Assembly (NCBI RefSeq): GCF_016808095.1
Contig: NC_068977.1
Location: 3,222,479-3,286,478, forward strand
Length of the DNA stretch: 64,000 bases
Reading direction: 5' to 3'
Source of the DNA: Vigna angularis
Taxonomy: Eukaryota; Streptophyta; Magnoliopsida; Fabales; Fabaceae
The position numbers were made by a program, and so were the translations under genes. The notes beneath the pieces were generated by a model. The model was not told the DNA's origin and ran no database searches. It saw nothing but the letters and a program-made list of their open reading frames with translations. How positions within the stretch are numbered: position 1 is the first letter of the stretch; each line of letters opens with the position of its first letter. This document shows, piece by piece, positions 12,480 through 22,332 of the stretch.

Positions 12480-14130
12480 CGAACGCTCGACGGTCAGGGT
12501 GTACGAGCGTCCAAACACCCGGGCGTTCGGCCTCGCCTTAGAATTCGAACGCTCGACAATCACTGTGTGCGAGCGTCCTTGCTGTCGGACGTTCGGCCTC
12601 GAAGATGTTCGACCATACTTCAACAAGAGCGCTCGTCAACCCATGTCAACGAGCGTCAAAATATCGCTCGTCAATCCATGTCAACGAGCGCTCGTCAAAC
12701 CGATGTCATCGAGCGTTCAAATACCGCTCGTCAATCCATTTCAACGAGCGCTCGTCAAACCGATGTCATCGAGCGTTCAAATATCCCTCGTCAACCCATG
12801 TCAACGAGCGTTCAAACACTGCTCGACAATCCCTTGGTACGAGCGTCCAAGCTGTTGGCCGTTCGGCCTCAAAGGTTTTCGCCCTTTCGGTTTCGAGGAT
12901 GCTCGACATTCAACGGCTACATACACTCCTCGACGTATGTCACGTTCGTTCTCTCGGCCTCAACGTTCGGCCATCCGTGGCCTCAACAATTCGGTCACCA
13001 GTCTCAATAACGTTCGGCCATCTTTGGCCTCGACCGTTCGACTATCCGTCTCATCGACGTTCGGCAACTTGGCATGGACCGTACGACCTTTCTTATAAAC
13101 GTTCGGCCTTTCGGCTTCGAGGACGCTCGACAATTCACGGCTACGAGCGCTTCAACCTTCGGCCACTCGACGCCAACGACGTTCGTTATCTTGGCTTCAA
13201 CCGTTCGGCCAATCGCTTCATTAACGTTCGACAATTCACGCAGGAAGCGTTCGGTCATTCGGACTCACTGGCGTTCGGTCAATCGATCTCCTTGACGGAC
13301 GGCCTCAAGTGTCCAGCATTCAGCCTAATGGACGTTCGGCCACCAGGTTTGCAACTTGACCAAACGGTCTCACCTATATGCTTAATATTATTTCTTACAG
13401 TGCAGATAAGCATATCTTGTACATAAAAGCGGACACCTGAAAGCCGTTCATCCTGAAGCACTCCTAGACCCGGTAGATGTTCGCCCTAGAACACCCAGGT
13501 GCATTGAATAAAGGGATACCCTCCCGCTGGTAGATGTTCGCCCTAGAACACCCAGGTGCATTGAACAAAGGGACACACTCCCGCTGGTAGATGTTCGCCC
13601 TAGAACACCCAGACCATCAAACCTAGGGGACCATCCTCTAGCCTAGCTTATGTTCGCCCAAGAACATAAAATTTTCAAAGATTCTGTCGTTCGACATCGA
13701 AAGCGTTCGTCATTCGGCCCCATCGCTCGACCATCAATGACAACGAACGTTCACACAGTCAGTCGTTCGGCCTTAACGCTCAACCATCAATGTCAACGAG
13801 CGTCCACACATCGCTCAACAATTCATTTCAACGAGCGATTCAAGAACCACTCGTCACTCCATGTCAATGAGCGTCCGAACATCGCTCGACCATCCATTTC
13901 AACAAGCGTTCAAGAACCGTTCGTCAATCCATGTCAACGAGCGTCCAGACGTCGCTCGACGATCCATTTCAACGAGCGTTACAAAACCGCTCGTCAATTC
14001 ATGTCAACGAGCGTTAAACCACCGCTCATCAATTCACATCAACGAGCGTTCGAAAACGAGCGCTCAGACACCGCTCGACAATCCATGTTTTCGAGCGTTC
14101 AGGAAGTTGCTCGTTCGGCCTCAAATTTGT
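12480..14130 (+). repeat. CGNNCG-rich tandem arrays in family C interior
   Basis: Several arrays lie in series. At about 12620-12860 and 13740-14100 there are units of about 60 bp with GCTCGTCAATCCATG and CAACGAGCG, in which direct and inverted CGAGCG/CGCTCG words alternate. At about 12900-13320 GTTCGGCC words recur at irregular spacing. Three copies of a 57-bp unit start at 13472, 13529 and 13586 (GGTAGATGTTCGCCCTAGAA). They share no unit with each other beyond the CGTTCG/CGCTCG core. Confidence 0.8.
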
Positions 14131-14430
14131 TCGACCTTTTGGTTTCAACCACTCAGCCTCACATGCCACTCGGCACCATACCGCTCGGTCATACGTATCC
14201 TCACGTTCGGCCTCACTCGCCACTCCAGCTTTTTTGCCGTTCGTTTTCGCCTCTTTTTGGACCATCAAACTCAACCACTCGGTCATCCTTGTTTTAAAAC
14301 GTTCAATCCACACATGAGCAGTAACCAGGAACACGCTCTCTAATACAACGAAGACAGCCTCCCTCAAACTCATAAGTCCTATAGTGACCACGTCCATAAA
14401 ACGGAACGGTTAACTCGGACTTGGGGGGCA

Positions 14431-14794
14431 TGTTATGTAGTAAGATACTCATTAGAATATCTTAAATATCTTAAACGGTTAAGATATTTATCAAGCCACT
14501 AACCACATTTTTAGGTAAGGTGGTTATTTCTTATTTTGCTTATAAATACAGTAACAGGGCCAAGGTCCAGGTACGTTCTCTTTATGTCTAAAGACCCTAA
14601 ATAATATTTGAGAGCAGTAATCACTCTCTTGAGAGCTGAGGCTCCATAACTCACATCTGACTTGAGCGTCGGAGTATCTTTGCAGGTACCTCCTCCTCCT
14701 TTGGCGAATATGAACAACAACAATTGGAGAAGAGCAAGCGTCCCAGACAACCAGGAGCAACAAAGACACACCGGAAAATATCTACACCGAAACA
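14431..14794 (+). repeat. 3' LTR of family C element
   Basis: 364 bp, same ends as the 5' LTR, preceded by the polypurine tract and followed by the CATTC duplication. It differs from the 5' LTR at four transition sites. Confidence 0.93.
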
Positions 14795-14799
14795 CATTC

Positions 14800-15322
14800 T
14801 AACTATTATAATATGTGACCGAAAGACGAGAGCCCTTGTTATGCAAATCATGTAAAAGAGACTGAATTATTGTAGCTCACAAAGGGTGGATGCAAGGACA
14901 TAAGACAATAAAATGGTTAAAGCTTCCTACACCCTATCAAAAGCTTCCGAAAAATGTTTCCATAAAAAGAGAGTTTTCCTATGCAACTCCGCTTTTTTCG
15001 ATTTCCGGTTGCAACAACCAAGACGTATCTTCTTCGCCGCGTCCGAGAACAGGGCCGTGTCTAGCCCTAGAAACGGTGTCCGACACCATGTCGTGCACGT
15101 CCCCGAAACGTGTCCGTGTCAGCAAAGTGTCGGAAGCGGGTCCCAGCCGTCTCGGAGCTTCATAGGGAAGGATGAAATGTCGTCTGTCATTTGGCCTTAA
15201 TTAAAAACGTGAACAGAAGGTTCCATACACAAATTGGATTTTACTTCTAACAGAAGAACAAAAGAGAAAGAATGTGCGGATAGTTGGAAGGGGGAGAAAA
15301 GGAAATCAAATCGAATTGATTG
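14800..15322. other. Upstream flank of PPR gene 1
   Basis: Probably contains the promoter and 5' UTR of the gene starting at 15323. Open frames here (about 14890-15200) show no recognised domain. No clear TATA element was assigned. Confidence 0.4.
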
Positions 15323-18136
15323 ATGCGCGTGAGTGTTACAGTGAGAGGTGTGGTGAGAGGGAGAGGCTACCATGGGCGTTGGAGTGTTGAGAGTGAGTGC
15401 CAGGGGAAGGCGAAGGGGAATGCCAGTTCCTGGAATTCCCTTCTTCGCATGCACTCCACCCATGGATTGCCCCAAAGTGTCCTTCGATGTTTTGCTTCTT
15501 TTCTCAACTCTGGCCATTCCCCTGATCAGTTTACTTTCGCCATCACTCTGTCCGCCTGTGCAAAGCTACACAATGTTGAGTTGGGGAGGGCAGTTCACTG
15601 CTGCATAATTAAGAGGGGTCTTCAATCTGCTTCCTTCTGTCATGGCGCACTCATCCATCTTTACGCCAATTCCTACTCTCTCACTTCTGCTCGCACCCTA
15701 TTTGACGCCGCACCCTCCCCTCATCTCCACCCTGTTTCTTGGACCTCTTTAATTTCTGGTTATGTTCAAGCCGGCTTGCCTCAGCAAGCACTTCACGTAT
15801 TTGACAAAATACGCACCACTGTTTCTCCCGCTTCTTTTCCACTTCTAGACCCTATGGCACTTGTCACCGTCTTAAACACTTACACCTCTTTAGGAAAGCT
15901 GGACAATGCTTGCCAATTGTTTGCACAGATGCCCATCTCCACCCGCAATGTTGTGGCCTGGAATGTCATGATTTCTGGTCATGCCAAGAGAAGCCATTAT
16001 CAGGAGGCTCTTGCCTTCTTTCGTCAAATGAGTAAGCATGGTGTCAAATCCTCAAGATCCACACTCGCAAGTGTTTTAAGTGCAATTGCCAGTTTAGCCG
16101 CCCTCCATCACGGCTTCCTAGTTCATGCCCTGGCTATCAAGCAAGGTTTCGATTCCAGTATATACGTTGCAAGTTCTTTGATCAATATGTATGGCAAGTG
16201 TGCGATGCTGGATGCTGCACGCCAAGTATTTGATGCTATATCTCACAAAAATATGATTGTCTGGAACACCATGCTAGGAGTTTATTCACAGAATGCCTAT
16301 TTAAGTAATGTCATGGAGTTGTTCTCGGATATGACAATATGTGGCGTTCACCCAGATGAATTTACCTACACAAGCATTTTGAGCTCGTGTGCATCCTTTG
16401 AATACGTACGAATTGGTCACCAGTTGCATTCAACTATTATCAAGAAGGGTTTTACCTCCAATTTATTTGTCAACAATTCATTGATAGATATGTATGCCAA
16501 AGCTGGGGCTTTGACGGAAGCTGCTAAGCAGTTTGAGCTCATGACATGCCGAGATCATGTTTCCTGGAATGCCATTATTGTTGGTTATGTGCAGGAAGAA
16601 GAGGAGGCTGTTGCTTTCAGTTTGTTTCAAAGAATGAATTTGGACGGTGTTGTACCTGATGAGGTATCTTTGGCCAGCATACTTAGTGCATGTGGAAATA
16701 TTAAGGTGCTAGATGTAGGACAGCAACTCCATTGCCTGTCAGTTAAGTTGGGTTTAGAAACTAACCTTTTTGCTGGAAGTTCTCTTATTGACATGTATTC
16801 AAAATGCGGAGACATTGAAGATGCACAAAAAATTTATTCTAGGATGCCTGAACGGAGTGTGGTCTCCTTTAATGCTCTGATTGCAGGATATGCTCCAAAA
16901 GACATAAAAGAAGCTATTAGTCTTATTCATGAGATGCTGATACTGGGACTGAAGCCATCTGAGATTACATTTGTGAGCGTCATAGATGTCTGTAAGGGTT
17001 CTGCAAAGGTAATTTTAGGCATGCAGATCCATTGTGTTGTAGTAAAGAGGGGTCTCTTATGTGGTAGCGAATTCTTAGGAACCTCTTTGTTGGGCATGTA
17101 TATGGATTCACAAAGGCTTGCAGATGCAAGCGTTCTTTTCTCGGAGTTTTCTAACCTTAAAAGCACGGTAATGTGGACTGCTTTAATTTCAGGATATACC
17201 CAAAATGAGTGCAGTGATGTGGCCTTAAACTTGTATCAGGAAATGCGTGGCAACAGTATCTTACTCGACCAAGCAACTTTTGTTACTGCTCTTCGAGCTT
17301 CTGCTCTCTTATCCTCACTGCATGATGGTAGAGAGATACATTCTCTAATCTTCCATACTGGTTTTGACTTAGATGAGTTAACAGGTAGTTCCCTTGTAGA
17401 CATGTATGCAAAATGTGGCGATGTAAAAAGTGCTGTTCAAGTTTTTCATGAATTGACTATTAAAAAGGATGTGATTTCTTGGAACTCAATGATAGTTGGA
17501 TTTGCCAAAAATGGTTATGCAGAAAGTGCCCTGAAGGTCTTTAATGAGATGGCTCAATCATGCATTACCCCTGATGAGGTAACATTTCTTGGAGTGCTCA
17601 CTGCTTGTAGCTATGCAGGGTGGGTTTATGAGGGTATTCAAGTTTTTCACATCATGGTAAACTGTTATGGAATTGAGCCTAGAGGGGATCACTACGCTTG
17701 CATGGTTGATCTACTTGGTAGGTGGGGTTTTCTAAAGGAAGCTGAAGAGTTCATTGACAAAATAGAAGTTGAACCGAATGCTATGATTTGGGCCAATTTA
17801 TTGGGTGCTTGCAGAATACATGGGGATGAAAAGAGGGGACAGAGAGCGGCTAAAAAACTTATTGAGTTAGAACCCAGAAACTCTTCTTCATATGTGCTGC
17901 TTTCAAATTTGTATGCTGCATCTGGACTTTGGGATGAAGCTAGATCTTTGAGGAGAACAATGATGCAGAAAGATATCCAAAAAATGCCTGGCTGTAGCTG
18001 GATCGTTGTAGGACAAAATACAAACCTATTTGTTGCGGGTGATAAGTCACATCCTAGTTGTGATGAAATTTCACTAGCATTAAAGCACCTGACGGCACTA
18101 ATTAAAGACAATACATTCCATGATTTCCTGGGTTAG
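15323..18136 (+). CDS. PLS-type PPR protein with E/E+ extension (At3g09040-like, mitochondrial)
   Basis: Intronless frame of 937 codons. The first ATG is at 15323, because the TTG just before it follows an in-frame TGA at 15317. The Arg-rich N-terminus (MRVSVTVRGVVRGRGYHGRW) suits a mitochondrial presequence. From about residue 35 to 840 PLS repeats follow in series, recognisable by WN(S/A/V)(M/L)I, (D)MYAKCG and PDEVTF blocks. Then comes the E motif ('ACMVDLLGR', 'IWANLLGACRIHG', 'YVLLSNLYAASG') and an E+ segment ('GCSWIVV..FVAGDKSHP'). No DYW domain follows, so C-to-U editing would need a DYW-type partner in trans. Its gene order and motif content match Arabidopsis At3g09040 by memory, which is somewhat longer at the N-terminus. 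The frame is intact and it lies between retroelements, like many legume PPR genes. The exact RNA target cannot be read from the sequence. Confidence 0.93.
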   Translation: MRVSVTVRGVVRGRGYHGRWSVESECQGKAKGNASSWNSLLRMHSTHGLPQSVLRCFASFLNSGHSPDQFTFAITLSACAKLHNVELGRAVHCCIIKRGLQSASFCHGALIHLYANSYSLTSARTLFDAAPSPHLHPVSWTSLISGYVQAGLPQQALHVFDKIRTTVSPASFPLLDPMALVTVLNTYTSLGKLDNACQLFAQMPISTRNVVAWNVMISGHAKRSHYQEALAFFRQMSKHGVKSSRSTLASVLSAIASLAALHHGFLVHALAIKQGFDSSIYVASSLINMYGKCAMLDAARQVFDAISHKNMIVWNTMLGVYSQNAYLSNVMELFSDMTICGVHPDEFTYTSILSSCASFEYVRIGHQLHSTIIKKGFTSNLFVNNSLIDMYAKAGALTEAAKQFELMTCRDHVSWNAIIVGYVQEEEEAVAFSLFQRMNLDGVVPDEVSLASILSACGNIKVLDVGQQLHCLSVKLGLETNLFAGSSLIDMYSKCGDIEDAQKIYSRMPERSVVSFNALIAGYAPKDIKEAISLIHEMLILGLKPSEITFVSVIDVCKGSAKVILGMQIHCVVVKRGLLCGSEFLGTSLLGMYMDSQRLADASVLFSEFSNLKSTVMWTALISGYTQNECSDVALNLYQEMRGNSILLDQATFVTALRASALLSSLHDGREIHSLIFHTGFDLDELTGSSLVDMYAKCGDVKSAVQVFHELTIKKDVISWNSMIVGFAKNGYAESALKVFNEMAQSCITPDEVTFLGVLTACSYAGWVYEGIQVFHIMVNCYGIEPRGDHYACMVDLLGRWGFLKEAEEFIDKIEVEPNAMIWANLLGACRIHGDEKRGQRAAKKLIELEPRNSSSYVLLSNLYAASGLWDEARSLRRTMMQKDIQKMPGCSWIVVGQNTNLFVAGDKSHPSCDEISLALKHLTALIKDNTFHDFLG

Positions 18137-18901
18137 TTACTTGTAGTTATTCTATGTGATTGGACGTCAAGATTATTTGAATCTCATCACTTGAAGGCTG
18201 TTTTAAGGATTTGATTCTTCCCAAATCATAACGTGTTGGGGAGTTTATTCAACCAAATCTCATCACATGAAGACTGTTTGTGCTATAGGTCGTATTTGTT
18301 ATGAACTTTTAGCCTTGATGTCTAGACATCTACATCCTAATCTACTTTTAATGGGGAACTTTTGTACACATTCTTCTCTGCTTGCATCATGTTCCAAGCG
18401 TTGAATGACATCTATGTGTCTTTCAAACTCAACTCTTTGGATAGATTAAACAGTTTATTCTGTAAGTTAGCCCCATAAGCAATTATTTGCTGTGATTTGT
18501 CCAAGGAAGGATTGATGGAGGAGGATCAACAGACCAGGTTAGACTCTTATTCTCTTATTATAATGAATACCTCTATAGGTTATACTTTATTAGTGAGTCT
18601 GTGAAGATTTACATTGCTCCTAATTCATGTTAGACACACAATGATATGTTTCTCTCTTTCTTCCTGTTAGAGTTCTTTGCTCTTGTTTCTCATCATCTGT
18701 GTCCCTCATTTAAATGATCGTGTATGTTCTGCAATCTTAGTTATTCTAAATTATCTTGTATTTAAGACTGCAATTGAATACCAACACAGTCATTGCCTTT
18801 GACATTTGAACTCATGGATGATTATTTTTCTCCTCTCTTTGCACACTGATGATACACTTTAAAACTGTTTTCTTTTCTCCAGTTGATTTTTCTTATGTTC
18901 C
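18137..18901. other. 3' flank of PPR gene 1
   Basis: AT-rich sequence, presumably 3' UTR and terminator of the PPR gene, up to the LTR at 18902. No further gene is recognised. Confidence 0.5.
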
Positions 18902-19229
18902 TGTTAGGTTCCTGGGTTTGAAACCTAACAAGAAAACACTCAAAAGATAGAAACAGAAATGAAAGAATGAGTTTTGCTATTATTCACCGTAAACGAATCT
19001 CTTTACAAGGACTGAGTTTGGGAGCATAACCTCCCTCTAGAGAGCCTAACCTCCCTCCTCAGGATGACAAACCCTGTTAGACTACAATCAAACAATCGAC
19101 CCCCCACTACAATTGATTATTTGCTATTTATACAACCAATAACCCCGCTCTTCCTAACTGCTAAGGCAGTTAAGGCAGTTGGGCATTTAATGTTTTATTC
19201 CTTCACTCGTAAACTCTCCATCCCTAACA
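18902..19229 (-). repeat. Reverse LTR of a gypsy-type fragment
   Basis: 328 bp bounded by TGTTAGG (18902) and CCTAACA (19229), with a TATA-like TATTTATA near 19122 on the plus strand. To its right (19230-19470), the minus strand encodes the terminal part of an integrase-like frame ('LEDKVVRQRG' style, about 19230-19400), typical of a 3' end of pol followed by the 3' LTR. The rest of the element is missing, cut by family D sequence from about 19475. Confidence 0.55.
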
Positions 19230-19470
19230 TTACACCCCGCTGCCGAACAACCTTGTCCTCAAGGTTGGAAACGGGAAGCTTGATCTCATGGCTCCTCTTC
19301 ATCATCGTGTACTCATATGAATGGAACCCTCTGGCAACTGCCCTCCAACTCAGGTCTGGAGGTTTGGGTGGTGGCAATTCCTCCTCCAATGACTTCCATT
19401 CTTCTTGGATTTTATTAGCTTCCAACATTCTGGTCACCTCTTGTTTTGACCGAATCTGTGAGGACCTCGT
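19230..19470 (-). pseudogene. Residual 3' end of gypsy-type pol
   Basis: A minus-strand frame of about 80 codons next to the reverse LTR reads a basic stretch and then 'LEDKVVRQRGVM', resembling the end of Ty3-type polyproteins before the polypurine tract. It is far too short to be functional. Part of it (about 19415-19440) is duplicated at 20330-20380 as a 37-bp tandem pair. Confidence 0.4.
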
Positions 19471-19474
19471 ACTC

Positions 19475-19745
19475 CAAGCACTGCTCCAAACTCCAAGTCG
19501 GGTGGTCGGGTACCTGTCAAAGGCACTCCGACGCCTAAGTCAGTAATATGACAGAGCGATTTGTGATGCATGTATGCATTGCATCGTAAGGAATTCGTCC
19601 TGAAATCATACCTGGGACCTTTATTTATACTGATTGTAATGGGTTTTTACCTTTCGTGGGCCTGAAAACGGTCCAATCATACCTTAATCTTCATTAAAGG
19701 CTTTAATGAGTCATTAGTGTTTAATCGCGTAGTCAACATAGTGAA
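19475..19745 (-). repeat. LTR family D fragment, reverse
   Basis: The minus strand carries the same series as 21620-21860 on the plus strand: 'AATGAAGATTAAGGTAT', a CAGTATAAATAAAGGT TATA region, and the 'GGCGTCGGAGTGCCTTTG' U5 signature. The pair is therefore an inverted duplicate of the promoter half of one LTR family. Confidence 0.65.
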
Positions 19746-20340
19746 TGACGGTCGTGACGGCCGGTCAGCAGGGTGACCGGCCGAGGGTGTCAATCTTTGG
19801 AGGGACGGTCGAAACGGCCGGCCAGCAGGATGACCGGCCAAGGATGTCAACCTGGGAGGGACGGTTGTGGCGGCCGCCCAGCTTGATAACCGGCCCAGGA
19901 ATGTTAACTTGGGAGGGACGCTTGTGGCGGCCGCCCAGTAGGGTACCGGTCACGATGGATACTCGGTCGGTCGGCCTGGATGGACGACCTCGGCGGGCCG
20001 TTCGTTCCTGATGGTCGACCTGCACGGACGACATTGGAGGACCGTTCGGTCCATGTCGGCTCGGGCAACGCCGGTTTAGACGCTCGGTAGTTTGGACGCT
20101 CGGTCATGATTGTGACCTGTGCGGGCGGCCAACTAGTTCTGCTGTCCGGTCACACAGGACGCTCGGTCCTGATTGCCCACTTGAGTAGACGTTCGGTCTA
20201 TGAAAGGCCGTCCTTGGAGGGTCGCTCAGTTCATGTGTGGCCTGGCAGCACTGGGGAGGACGCTCGGTCTCGGTGCTCAACCCGGATGGACGATCGGCTC
20301 ATGAATGGGGAGGACCGGTCGGTAACACCTCTTTTCCAGA
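19746..20340. repeat. GGCCGG / CGCTCGGT-rich tandem array
   Basis: Units of about 57 bp at 19746-19990 (words GGGACGGTC, GGCCGGCCAGCAGG, GACCGGCC) give way to GGACGCTCGGTC words to about 20320. This is probably the U3 part of the reverse family D LTR. No gene. Confidence 0.6.
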
Positions 20341-20405
20341 ATTATAAGCTTCCAACATTCTGGTCACCTCTTTTCCAGAATTATAATCCTAAATCATTAC
20401 TGTAC

Positions 20406-21022
20406 TGATAGGTCCTCCCAGCATAGACTGAGCGAACGGTTGATATAATGCCGCCCGTTCAAAACCGGACGACCGCCAAAGGTTGCATGTCCGCCCAAGA
20501 ATCTGGACCGAACGAGCGGCCAATCATTTAAAGAAGTGGACGTCCACCCAAGGTTAGGACGAGCGTCCAACCATTCAAGAAGGGACGTCCGTCCAAGATG
20601 GCGAGCGTCCAGCCAACCAAGACAGAACGTCCGCCCAAGAATCTGGACCGAACGAGCGGCCAATCATTTAAGAAGTGGACGTCCGCCCAAGGTTAGGACG
20701 AGCGTCCAACCATTCAAGAAGGGACGTCCGTCCAAGATGGCGAGCGTCCAGCCAACCAAGACAGAACGTCCTCCCAAAGATGGGACGTCCGCCCAAAGAT
20801 GGCAATCAGGACGAACGTCCAGCCATTTGGACGTCCACCCAAGATGGCATGTCCGTCCAAGATGACGAGCGTCCACCCGTGTCAAGTACCAAGGACCGAA
20901 CGTCCAAGAGAACAGTTGTCCGAGTTTTCATGAATCCAGCGGTTTTCCAAATGTCGCCCATCCAGGCGTGGACAACCCCTTCGCACAATAAAATTATGCT
21001 CGGGCTTCGGGGGCTTATGGAC
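20406..21022 (+). repeat. LTR family D, truncated upstream copy plus polypurine tract
   Basis: Begins TGATAGGTCCTCCC, the same as 21023, at an offset of 617 bp. It contains tandem units of about 160 bp with GACGAGCGTCCAACCATTC, GGGACGTCCGTCCAAGATGG and CCGAACGAGCGGCC. It ends in CTTCGGGGGCTTATGGAC, a polypurine-like tract just before the next LTR start. It therefore looks like a 5' LTR U3 joined by deletion to the 3' end of an element. Confidence 0.5.
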
Positions 21023-21894
21023 TGATAGGTCCTCCCAGCATAGACTGAGCGAACGGTTGATATAATGCCGCCCGTTCAAAACCGGACGACCGCCAAAGGT
21101 TGCATGTCCGCCCAAGAATCAGGACCGAACGAGCGGCCAATCATTTAAGAAGTTGACGTCCGCCCAAGGTTAGGACGAGCGTCCAACCATTCAAGAAGGG
21201 ACGTCCGTCCAAGATGGCGAGCGTCCAGCCAACCAAGACAGAACGTCCGCCCAAGGTTGCATGTCCGCCCAAGAATCTGGACCGAACGAGCGGCCAATCA
21301 TTTAAGAAGTGGACGTCCGCCCAAGGTTAGGACGAGCGTCCAACCATTCAAGAAGGGACGTCCGTCCAAGATGGCGAGCGTCCAGCCAACCAAGACAATC
21401 CGCCCAAGGTTGGCACGTCCGCCCAATAATCTGGACCGAGCGTCCTCAGGAACCGGACATCCGTCCAAGGACATCCGCCCAAGGTGTCTAACGAGCGCCC
21501 ACCCATTCGGGAGCCGGACGTCCACCCAAGGTTGGACGTCCGCCCACCAATTAGGACCGAGCGTCCAATCATCCATAGACTGAACGCCTTCCCAAATGAT
21601 CCGCACTCAGTTGATAACATTGTTAAAAGCTAAATGACACATTAAAGTCCTTAATGAAGATTAAGGTATTATTGTGCCGTTTCCAGGCCCCCAAAAGGTA
21701 AAAGCCCATTACGATCAGTATAAATAAAGGTCTCAGGTATGATTTCTAGACAGATTGCTTAGAACGCAACACATGCATGCATTATAGAACGCTATGTCAT
21801 ATTACTGACTTGAGCGTCGGAGTGCCTTTAGCAGGTACCCAGCCCCCGGCTTGTCTTCGACAGTAAATTTGTGTGTTTTTACAGGGTCCCCACA
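21023..21894 (+). repeat. LTR family D, 3' copy
   Basis: Starts TGATAGG after the polypurine tract. The first half is the same ACGTCCGCCC array as in 20406-21022. The second half holds a TATA box (21719-21726) and the 'TTGAGCGTCGGAGTGCC' U5 signature, and it ends near CCCCACA at 21894. No matching 5-bp duplication was found with the left copy, so the boundary is tentative. Confidence 0.5.
21719..21726 (+). promoter_or_regulatory. TATA box of family D LTR
   Basis: TATAAATA in the context CAGTATAAATAAAGGT, conserved in the inverted copy near 19632. Confidence 0.55.
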
Positions 21895-22332
21895 GATCCA
21901 GTCGAAACAATTACAATAATAATAAATAATACAAATAAATTGTATATATTTATAAGTGTCAACTATAATTGTTTATAATTCCTGGTCCACTAAAATCTAA
22001 TTATATTTTTTAAATTAAAGTTTCTAAAAACTATCTAAATAATATATACTTTATCAAACTTTAAATTGTTTACATAAATAAAAAATTATAGATTTTTGTC
22101 AAACTAAACAATAAATATTTAGTATCTTTTGATTTTTATCCAGAGGATGTTTGAAAAAACCATTGGATTTGGAAGCGGTGTGAGAAGGAGGAAGGAACCA
22201 ACTCAACTCATTTCTTGACTGATGGAGTCTCGTCCTCACATACACAGGCACTGGTAATCAAATCAATTAGACCCTTTTCTGTTTCACGCAACCTTCGTCG
22301 TTCTTCCTTTTTCTTTCTCGTCCACTAACCCT
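21895..22332. other. AT-rich upstream flank of PPR gene 2
   Basis: AT-rich to about 22140, then a mixed-composition stretch before the ATG at 22333, presumably promoter and 5' UTR. No repeat or gene recognised. Confidence 0.45.

Larger units (their letters stand above)
11258..14794 (+). mobile_element. Complete non-autonomous LTR retrotransposon, family C, TSD CATTC
   Basis: Two 364-bp LTRs (11258-11621 and 14431-14794), both TG..CA, flank a 2.8-kb interior. The target duplication CATTC is exact (11253-11257, 14795-14799). A primer-binding site of TGGCGCC type follows the 5' LTR (11625-11641), and a polypurine tract (ACTTGGGGGGCA, 14419-14430) precedes the 3' LTR. The LTRs differ by four substitutions, all transitions, about 1.1%, so insertion is recent. 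The interior shows no gag, protease, RT or integrase motif. The long open frames across it are tandem-repeat translations rich in Arg and Ser. It must therefore be mobilised in trans. A solo LTR of the same family lies at 27088-27460. Confidence 0.93.

Noticed and set aside
11551..13426. Long open frames (up to 515 codons) in the family C element
   Set aside because: They cross the LTR, primer site and tandem arrays, show no domain, and stay open because the repeat units lack stop codons.
12620..14100. Regularly spaced short repeats resembling a CRISPR array
   Set aside because: Unit and spacer are both repetitive, the context is a plant LTR element, and no cas gene is possible here.
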